The position numbers and the translations under genes were made by a program. 42,615 bases of DNA from Stentor coeruleus (lineage: Eukaryota; Ciliophora; Heterotrichea; Heterotrichida; Stentoridae), in the NCBI GenBank assembly GCA_001970955.1, contig MPUH01000631.1, forward strand, positions 1 to 42,615, in the 5' to 3' direction. Shown piece by piece: positions 1-7,287 of the stretch; position 1 is the stretch's first letter; each line of letters opens with the position of its first letter. Under the pieces are notes generated by a model. It worked only from the letters and a program-made list of their open reading frames with translations. It was not told the origin of the DNA and did not search any database.

Positions 1-193
1 AACTAATTAGAAATATGATCATTTGAATAGTTATGGTGATTTAATATTTAGCTTTATACAAAAAAATACTACTTTTTGTATATAAAAGCCTATTTAATGC
101 ATTTTATTAATTTAGCTTTATACAAAAAGATTTTAAGTATAAAAATTATTTCTATAAATATATAAGTTTTTATCCTATAAACTAAAACCATCT
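1..193. other. Left-edge AT-rich spacer with an 18-bp direct repeat
   Basis: No gene is seen. The motif tttagctttatacaaaaa occurs at about 48-65 and again at about 111-128. The stretch lies downstream of the F-box-like pseudogene that follows. Confidence 0.5.
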
Positions 194-1520
194 TTAAGTA
201 TTCCTGGATAATTTTTTTCCATTCATCTTATCTCTTAAACTACGAACTTCTTCATAAAAAACATAAATTTTATATTCTGGTATAAGCACTAAATATTCAG
301 AAACAATCCTCATGTAAATCGAAAATAGTTCAAAATCATCTAAAGCATTTTCCATTCTTTCAACATAACAAAAAATCTAGCATCTTTCTAATCTACCACA
401 TAAAACTGTATCTAGTAAAGCTTTACAAGAATATATCCTTTTGCTTCTATTTAATGAGATTCTAAAATTATTCACCAAAGGGATTTTATCATAAAAATAC
501 ATATACAAAGCATTTGTCATGAAATCATCAAAGCTTTCTTTATTTATTTTTATATCCAACATACTTTTACAGTCTTTAATAATTTTTTTTTTGGTAAACC
601 ATTAAGCCAAATAATTGTTGGATGATCATTACAATATTTAAGTAAATCTACAGCGAATTTATTAGCAGATAACCAACTTGTATCTTTCAAGTATATTTCT
701 AAATCAATTAATTGTGGTTTTAATGATAAGTATTTTATAAGAACTTCAGCATATAAAGCTGATGCTATTTCAAATAATTGAGCTTGGATAACGATTTTTT
801 TTATATGGTTAGAAGTTTCATATGTAATAATATCATCAAAGCAAGAAATTGAGTTATTCGAAAATTTAAGTTTTTTTGCACTTTTTATTTGAGAAATCAG
901 CTTGTAATAATTTTTATATTTCACAATTTGTGCATCTCTAAGAAACATGTAAATAATCTATTAATTTTTCTCTGAAGTATAAAATAAAGCCTTTAAAGCT
1001 AAATTTATACTCAAATTTGTATGTAAAAGCATTAAAATAATCACTAGTTTTTTCATATTCCCTCTCTAAACAGATTTTGCATTTGTTAAATTCAATCCAC
1101 ATCATTTCTAATACTTGATGATATGTCAATTGATAATAAATACCAATTAAGCTCTTTTTCTGAAAAAAATATTTTTTCTAATCTTGAAAGTGTATAAAAG
1201 CTTATATCAATCAAACCTCTTTTATAAGAAATATGAGTACGACGTAAATCAAGTATTTTAAGCTCTGGTAATTTATCAAGTTGCAATTCAAAACTTGATG
1301 GATAATTAAAAAAAACTGTGAGTGAAGAAAGCTTTGGTAAATATTTAACAGCTTGTGGTAAGCTTTTGCAGAGTAATTTTGCTGACGATAATTGACTTAG
1401 GATAATTCTTGATAGAGTTAAGAACTTTTTATTCATTAAAGATACTCTTTCTAAGATCTCATGTAGATCGAGATAAGAGAATATATAGGTGTAAAATAAA
1501 TGGGGTTTGAATAATGTAGA
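194..1520 (-). pseudogene. F-box-like protein pseudogene, paralogue of 1799-3178
   Basis: Read on the minus strand, successive pieces match the intact neighbour at 1799-3178 in order and over nearly its full length. The N-terminal F-box-like segment (IFSYLDLHEILERVSL) matches IFSYLELWEILERLSL in the neighbour. The middle (SAKKLKF, NGLPKKKLLK) and the C-terminal end (ERMENALDDFELFS against ERVKNVVDNFELFS) follow. The reading frame changes near 1100-1130, near 940-950 and near 550-562, and an in-frame TAG lies near 376. No start ATG aligns with the neighbour's start. None of the breaks carries a 15-nt GT..AG intron that I can see, so decay is more likely than splicing. The two copies sit head to head about 280 bp apart, which suggests an inverted duplication. 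The parent family is probably an F-box/leucine-rich substrate adaptor; this copy cannot make the whole protein. Confidence 0.8.
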
Positions 1521-1798
1521 TAGAGCTATTTTTTGGGTGTTTTTATAAAGTAGGTGATAATTTTTTTAAATTGATGGAGAATGATAATACTTAGGTTGTG
1601 TAGATAAATATAATAAACAATCATTAAGAGATGCGATTCAGGTAAGAACTAAAAAATTAACTATAAACGATTAAAAAATTCCAAAAAAAATATTCCCATA
1701 TCCATCAAAAAAAATCATGAAGCAACCCTAAAATCCTCGTAAAATCTTAAAAATCCAAAATCCCACAACATTTAAGATTTCATATTGTTGAAAAAAAT

Positions 1799-3178
1799 AT
1801 GCTCAGTCCTAATCTTTACATAACTATATTCTCCTACCTTGAACTATGGGAAATATTAGAAAGATTATCTTTAGTTAGCAAGAAATTCAATAATCTCTGT
1901 AAAAATGCTCTTGAGCAAGTGAGATCAGCAAAACTTCAAAAACATCATCTTCTCCAAGCTTCAAAATGCTTACCAAAACTATCATTCCTTACACTTTTCC
2001 TCCCTCATTTTGAAAATAACAACGAGCCTCTAATTGGAATTGAAAATTTTCAAGAATTAAAAGTCCTTCGATTAAGTTATAAAAGAACATTATTTTTTGA
2101 TATTATAAACATCATAGGAAATGATACATATTCACGTTTAGAAAAAATTATTTTGTCACCAACTGAGCTTTATGGATGTGTTAAGTTTTTAGGAACTGTG
2201 CCGACGAGTATTAGAAAAACTATTGCTATGCAGAAAAAAAAATGTGAGGAAAATTCTGATCAAGAGTATTTAGAAAAAATCGAAGATATAGACAAATCCT
2301 ATGAGGCTAAGCTTGAGTTTTTTCTCACATTTGGATACTTTATTGAAATATTTAGGAAAAAAGAAAAGTATTTATCGTATCTTCATTTGACAGATAATAT
2401 TCATTTTATTGATTTAAGTGAATTTGATTCTGATGATGTTAAAAAATATAGTAAGATTTTTTCTGAAATTAAGAATGCAAAAAAACTTGAACTACCAAGT
2501 TTTAATATAAATTTTTTAGAGAAAATGATAAAAAATGATAAATCTTTCCAAATAAAACAAATGATGATTTCGATAGAATGTACAGATGAAGGTAAATCAG
2601 ATTTATACTCAGAAGTATTTTTAAGATATATATCGACTAAAACACAATTAGTTGAACTTGATATAAATATGTATGATAGTTATATCTCAAATTTCAATTG
2701 GCATGATATAAATAACTATACTATTACTTTGATTATGTATTGTATTAATCAACCATCAATAAAATGGTTTAATGGCCTTCCTATAAAACATTTAATCAAA
2801 GATACCAAAGGGATATTAGAAATAAGGATTATAAAAAATGATAGTATCAATAAATTGACTTATAATCTTTATAGGTATTTTTATGATAAATTACTGTTGA
2901 TTGATAATTTTAGGGTCAAATTCAGTAATGATTATACAAAAAACTATTCGAAAAAAGCATTAAAAGATGCGATAATGTCTAGAGAACTAGAAATTATACC
3001 TATTTTTAGTTATCTTGAAAGAGTAAAAAATGTTGTGGATAACTTTGAGTTGTTTTCTATTTTCGCCAATGTTTTGACTGAAAATTTTTCTGATTATTCG
3101 ACATACAAGGAAAATACAATTTGCTATGAAGAGATTGTTAGTTTTAGACAAAGATTTAAAGAAAAACTAGTTTTATAA
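1799..3178 (+). CDS. F-box-like protein, 459 aa
   Basis: The start is the ATG at 1799, right after a G-poor leader; the stop is TAA. Residues 1-40 resemble an F-box: a hydrophobic IFSYLELWEILERLSL followed by VSKKFNNLCK, the usual pattern in which the motif binds Skp1 in SCF ubiquitin ligases. The rest has scattered leucine-rich stretches (LPKLSFLTLFL, FQELKVLRLSY) that could form irregular LRR-like substrate-binding repeats, but no regular repeat is clear. A decayed copy of the same gene lies just upstream in inverted orientation, and the conservation between the two supports this frame as real. The gene is tail-to-tail with the START-domain gene. The exact substrate is unknown. The F-box call is an inference from pattern; a lone LRR-like protein is the alternative. 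Confidence 0.65.
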   Translation: MLSPNLYITIFSYLELWEILERLSLVSKKFNNLCKNALEQVRSAKLQKHHLLQASKCLPKLSFLTLFLPHFENNNEPLIGIENFQELKVLRLSYKRTLFFDIINIIGNDTYSRLEKIILSPTELYGCVKFLGTVPTSIRKTIAMQKKKCEENSDQEYLEKIEDIDKSYEAKLEFFLTFGYFIEIFRKKEKYLSYLHLTDNIHFIDLSEFDSDDVKKYSKIFSEIKNAKKLELPSFNINFLEKMIKNDKSFQIKQMMISIECTDEGKSDLYSEVFLRYISTKTQLVELDINMYDSYISNFNWHDINNYTITLIMYCINQPSIKWFNGLPIKHLIKDTKGILEIRIIKNDSINKLTYNLYRYFYDKLLLIDNFRVKFSNDYTKNYSKKALKDAIMSRELEIIPIFSYLERVKNVVDNFELFSIFANVLTENFSDYSTYKENTICYEEIVSFRQRFKEKLVL

Positions 3179-3531
3179 TTAGGAAGTAGTTTATTAAATT
3201 CATAGAAAATAAACCTATAAGCTGATGATAATCTTAATTATTAATAAAGATATTTAATTTCAAGTATAGGTTTTATATAAGATTTAGTCTAAATTGTTTA
3301 GATAAAGTTTTATGTTAATAAAAACAATCCTAAAACCGCAAAACACAAATCCTAAAAACTAAAAAAAATTCACATCTTTCCTCGCCATATAAAACCCCAT
3401 CACTATATCTCCCAAATATAAAAATCTTAATCATTTCATATACCAACCTATTCCATAATCCATAAAAAAATCATAAACCTTACAAATTTAACCCAATCAT
3501 CTAAATTCCAATCAAAAACATCATATAATTA
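3179..3531. other. Tail-to-tail spacer with a composition switch
   Basis: No gene is seen. The left half has a mixed A/T/G composition after the plus gene. From about 3330 onward it is C-rich and almost G-free on the plus strand, as expected downstream of the minus-strand gene. No clear hairpin terminator is visible. Confidence 0.5.
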
Positions 3532-4338
3532 TTATTGCGTAATCGTATTTAAACTTTCAATTCTTTTCACAAGAGCCCTGCCCCATTCAATAAGTTTTGC
3601 GGGTCCAAGTTTTGCCACAGCTTTAGCCATTAAACTATTAGCATCAGTTTGCGAATAATTATTCATAACCGTGACTCCATTTTCAATAGTAATTTTATGT
3701 ATACTCAAAATAGTTGAGCTTCTCGTTGTTCCTTTAATAGGTTCTCTAATCCCTTGAGCTGCATATCCAATTATAACAACTGCATCTCCATAAATAGCGA
3801 CGATTTTTTTATCAACAAAATCTGCACTAAAAAGAAGTATTTTCATAGTCCTATACAAGTAATATTCACTAAAAATATCCCCTTTTATAATTTCCATACT
3901 ACTTACATGAGTATCCCATTGAGGTCTTTGTTCACAGCTATTAAGTTGTTCGATAAGTAATTTTAAAGGTATATAAGATTTGAATTTCATAGTATGAGCC
4001 ATTGGGTAATCTTTATTAAACTCAGATTCATCAATTTTTTCTATTGACATCCAATCAACAGATTTTACTAATTGCCAAGTTTTTATTGACTCAGAATATG
4101 AAAGAATATATTCAGCATGAGAATCATGAAAATCTGATAAGGGTTTGATGTTTAGAGATGATGCTTCTTGGAGTAATAAACTTAATGATGGGGTAAGCGA
4201 TTTTTGTAGTTCGACTTTTGAGGAATCAAGATCTGATGGTGTTAGAGTTTTTTCTACTTTCTTGTAGATCTCGTTGGAGAATTTTTCAGTGTTGCTGATT
4301 TCTTTATTCCCTTCATCTCGACTACTGCAACAACCCAT
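3532..4338 (-). CDS. START-domain lipid-binding protein with dual acylation signal, 268 aa
   Basis: The protein begins MGCCSS: glycine 2 fits N-myristoylation and cysteines 3 and 4 fit palmitoylation, so it is probably anchored on the cytosolic face of a membrane. Residues from about 85 to 262 match the START (StAR-related lipid transfer) fold. They include WQLVKSVDWMSIEKI, the HTMKFKSYIPLKLLIEQL helix, the RPQWDTHV strand typical of the family (R..WD), and a C-terminal amphipathic helix (MAKAVAKLGPAKLIEWGRAL) that would close the lipid pocket. START proteins bind sterols, phospholipids or ceramide; the ligand here cannot be told. Residues 10-80 are a linker without a known domain. The stop is TAA. 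The upstream region holds a 78-bp tandem repeat. Confidence is high for START and moderate for acylation. Confidence 0.82.
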   Translation of the reverse strand: MGCCSSRDEGNKEISNTEKFSNEIYKKVEKTLTPSDLDSSKVELQKSLTPSLSLLLQEASSLNIKPLSDFHDSHAEYILSYSESIKTWQLVKSVDWMSIEKIDESEFNKDYPMAHTMKFKSYIPLKLLIEQLNSCEQRPQWDTHVSSMEIIKGDIFSEYYLYRTMKILLFSADFVDKKIVAIYGDAVVIIGYAAQGIREPIKGTTRSSTILSIHKITIENGVTVMNNYSQTDANSLMAKAVAKLGPAKLIEWGRALVKRIESLNTITQ

Positions 4339-5148
4339 TTTAGTATTTTTTATACCGTTTTATATGGAATGAAGGGTTTTGGTGAAGGTGAAGAATGAAT
4401 TTTGGTAGGATTAGAGGGGATGAGGAATTATTGATGGATTTATGGTTTTTTGGAAGTTGGGATATATAATGAAGTGTAGAGTATTGCATGGCTTGGTATG
4501 AGGATTTTTTTATAATGTAAAGATATAGGTTTGTTATGGTTATGGGATGGATGTTGAGGCTATGGTGTAATAAAGAGAAGTATTTTTTTATAATGTAAAG
4601 ATATAGGTTTGTTATGGTTATGGGATGGATGTTGAGGCTATGGTGTAATAAAGAGAAGTATTTTATAAGTAATTTTTTTTTAAGATTAAGGGCTAGTGGA
4701 TTAATTTGAAAAACAAGAGTTTGATATAAAATTATAATTAAGGTTATATAAAAGTAACTCAGTATAATAATCAAATCATCTAATTTACTTTGACTTTTAT
4801 TCTTATTCCATTCTTATTCCATTCTAAACCATATTCCATATACATCTCCCCTACCGTCCTAGTCTTAATCTTAAACATATGCATTCAAAAAAATCACCTT
4901 CCTTCAAACATATCCATCACATCACAAACTTCCCACATAACAAAACAATTAAAATAGACACCCAATTCCTCAAAGCTTTTTCTAAACTTAATCATAAAAA
5001 CATATAAATATCCTAATATCTCCAACATAATCCCTTAAAAAAAAACTCTAAAACCCAAAATATCTACTCGAAACCCTCACAAGCTTTTATTACAAACCTT
5101 CATCTTTAACTAAAAATTACAAGTTTCATTTATCATCTTTTCTAAAAA
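4339..5148. other. Divergent intergenic region between the START gene and the coiled-coil gene
   Basis: The left part is G-rich on plus and is thus the C-rich, G-poor leader of the minus gene. The right part (about 4790-5148) is A/C/T with very few G and is the leader of the plus gene. A 78-bp tandem duplication lies inside. A 144-codon open frame on minus here is built from that repeat and is not believed. Confidence 0.55.
4504..4659. repeat. 78-bp direct tandem duplication, two copies
   Basis: The copies run about 4504-4581 and 4582-4659, start with an A followed by seven T, and end in a run reading aagagaagt. They are essentially identical, so the duplication is recent or is maintained. 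It lies in the leader region of the START-domain gene. Confidence 0.85.
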
Positions 5149-6090
5149 ATGACTACAAATCCTATAAAGCCAAACCAAAACTCTGATCTTCCCATCATAA
5201 ACATCAGCTCAAGTGTCTCTTCCAAGCCTCCTGTCCAAAAAACCCCATCTCCCACTTTGAAAAACCTAAAAATCGAAGATTTAGAGCGAAAAGTTCAAGA
5301 ACTTGAAGAAATAAACACAAACCTCAAACGAAAATTCGACTCAAATTACTCTGAAACCCTACCAGTTAATATCAAAGATGCTTTTAATGAGCTACAAAAC
5401 GAGCTCCGTAAGCAATTTAAAATGAATTGCATCATGTATAAAACTCAAAGACTTATTGAAGAAAACACTGAAAGACAAGAAGAAATGGTCGCTTATTTTC
5501 ATAAACTCCAAGCCAAATCTTCAAGAAAAAAGGTTAAAAACTATACTACCCTACCTTCAATAAATAACCTAAAAAGCCAAAAACAAGACAAATCATTAGG
5601 GCTTATATCAAACCTAGAATCTTTAGAAGCAGAACTTAAATGTTTAAAAGAAGATATTTCATCTAAAGAAAAACAACTGAAATTGCTGGATACTTTTTTA
5701 AAACAATATGAAAACGAGATAAAATCATTAAATATACTTAAGGAAGATAAAGATTTTCATATAAGAAATGTCATTTCTCCTAATGCAGCGTTTTTGAAAC
5801 AGACTGGAGGTATAGAGAAAATCTCATCGGATAAAGAATTTAAGAGGACTAGGCCACGTTTCCATTCTGATAAGAGAATTAGATGCCCTGAATTTCAAGA
5901 GAATATATTAAGATTTTCGGGGAAATTAGAAAAGATTAATCAGTTGGCTCCGATTTCGAGATATGAGAAAGGTACGGTTGGGCCTTCAAAGATTTTTGCT
6001 AATATTAATTTGAAACCTGGAGATTTTGAACAGACCCATAATTTTACTAGAGAATCAGTGAGGAATTTGCAGGGGTTGGGTAATAAGTAG
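5149..6090 (+). CDS. Coiled-coil protein of unknown function, 313 aa
   Basis: I do not recognise a family. ATG at 5149 follows a nearly G-free leader; the stop is TAG. The N-terminal 40 residues are rich in S, P, T and N. Residues about 40-65 (LERKVQELEEINTNLKRKF) and about 155-200 (LESLEAELKCLKEDISSKE) have heptad-like patterns typical of coiled coils. The C-terminal 100 residues are basic and lack coiled coil. Proteins of this build are often ciliary or cortical scaffold components in ciliates, but nothing in the sequence proves that. The 3' flank is G/T-rich with few C. Confidence 0.7.
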   Translation: MTTNPIKPNQNSDLPIINISSSVSSKPPVQKTPSPTLKNLKIEDLERKVQELEEINTNLKRKFDSNYSETLPVNIKDAFNELQNELRKQFKMNCIMYKTQRLIEENTERQEEMVAYFHKLQAKSSRKKVKNYTTLPSINNLKSQKQDKSLGLISNLESLEAELKCLKEDISSKEKQLKLLDTFLKQYENEIKSLNILKEDKDFHIRNVISPNAAFLKQTGGIEKISSDKEFKRTRPRFHSDKRIRCPEFQENILRFSGKLEKINQLAPISRYEKGTVGPSKIFANINLKPGDFEQTHNFTRESVRNLQGLGNK

Positions 6091-7014
6091 TAAAGTGTTT
6101 ATTTTTGTTAAGTTTTAGAGATGTTGATTAAAGGATTTGGATTTTTTTTTTTTTTGAATGTTGTTGTTGATGATTAGGAGTTTATGATTGGGGTTGTTAA
6201 GAGAGACTGTTTTGAAATATGATAATAAAATGTTTTTTTTGGGTTTGTGGTTTTGTTAGATTTTAATTTTTTTGTATAAATCAGTTTAGTGAGAATTTGT
6301 ATTAAAGTTCTTGTATGCTTGATGATTTTATTAAGATACTAATTGAAGGTTATATATTTTCATAGATGCTTATCACATGGGGAAATTTTCAGAGTTTTAT
6401 ATTTTGCCAAGTATAAAACTTGATCTGAAATACCAGTTTAATAGATGTTTATCTATTTAACTTATGTTAATTTCCTTACTCTATATATAAGAATATAAAC
6501 TATTAAAACTGTGCTTATCTTTATCATTTATATAAAACATTATTCAAAACAACTTATATTCTCAAACACTATTCAAACTTTCAAAATTCATCGATATCAA
6601 AAATCATATTTCCCTTCTCTCCATATCTTTTACTACACACAAAATTTATAAAACCTATAATCCCAATCCAATATCCAAACCCTTCTCTCTAATTATAATT
6701 TTCCTAACACCTTCAAAGTTAAACCAAAATCTAAAAATCCATAATCCATAATCCTAAACCCTACATCCTAACACCCTTTCATAATCATCAACAAATTATC
6801 AAACCCATAATCTTCTCACAAAACCCTCTTCATATTCAAAAGAGAAACAATTACCTAAAACTTCACATCCTAAACCTCCTCCAATAAAAAACTCCTTATC
6901 CAAATAATTTCCTTTTCACTTTAACCTTCCAACAAATCTAATTACTTTAATTTTATAATATTTAATATTAAGCTTATATCAAAGCTCCCAATATCCCATT
7001 CATTAAAAAAGCAC
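6091..7014. other. Tail-to-tail intergenic region, no gene seen
   Basis: The first 250 bp are G/T-rich (trailer of the plus gene). From about 6540 the plus strand becomes C/A/T-rich with very few G (trailer of the minus gene). The switch marks the boundary between the two transcription units. No repeat or RNA gene was recognised. Confidence 0.5.
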
Positions 7015-7257
7015 CTAATAATTCATACTACTATCTCCAGATACCCCTTGGCTGACAATGCTTTTTTTCTGAGAAAAAAACACAGGATCGGAAAAAGTTG
7101 GAGGGTTGTCTTGCTGAAAGCTTTCAAAACAGCTTTGTGGGCCAGCAAAAGTTAATACTGTCACCTGACCTTTAGTTTCTCCTTTTGGTTCTATATCAGT
7201 GTTTTTAATACTTTTCTTATCTCCCTCAAGTATTTTACTATGGCAACAATTTCCCAT
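7015..7257 (-). CDS. Small acylated protein of unknown function, 80 aa
   Basis: It begins MGNCCHSK, a good match to an N-myristoylation site at glycine 2 with palmitoylatable cysteines 4 and 5, so membrane anchoring is likely. The remaining 70 residues are polar and low in order, rich in K, G, S and Q, with no known domain. ATG at 7257 is only 30 bp from the ATG of TERT on the other strand. The stop is TAG. It could be a small membrane adaptor. Because it is short, there is some chance that it is not a gene, but the acylation motif and the C-rich trailer after its stop support it. Confidence 0.6.
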   Translation of the reverse strand: MGNCCHSKILEGDKKSIKNTDIEPKGETKGQVTVLTFAGPQSCFESFQQDNPPTFSDPVFFSQKKSIVSQGVSGDSSMNY

Positions 7258-7287
7258 TTATAATCAAATTGAATAGTATTGGTAATA

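Noticed and set aside
4340..4774. 144-codon open frame on minus
   Set aside because: It is made of the 78-bp tandem repeat plus leader DNA, has low-complexity I/L/H/Y text, and overlaps the promoter side of the START gene.
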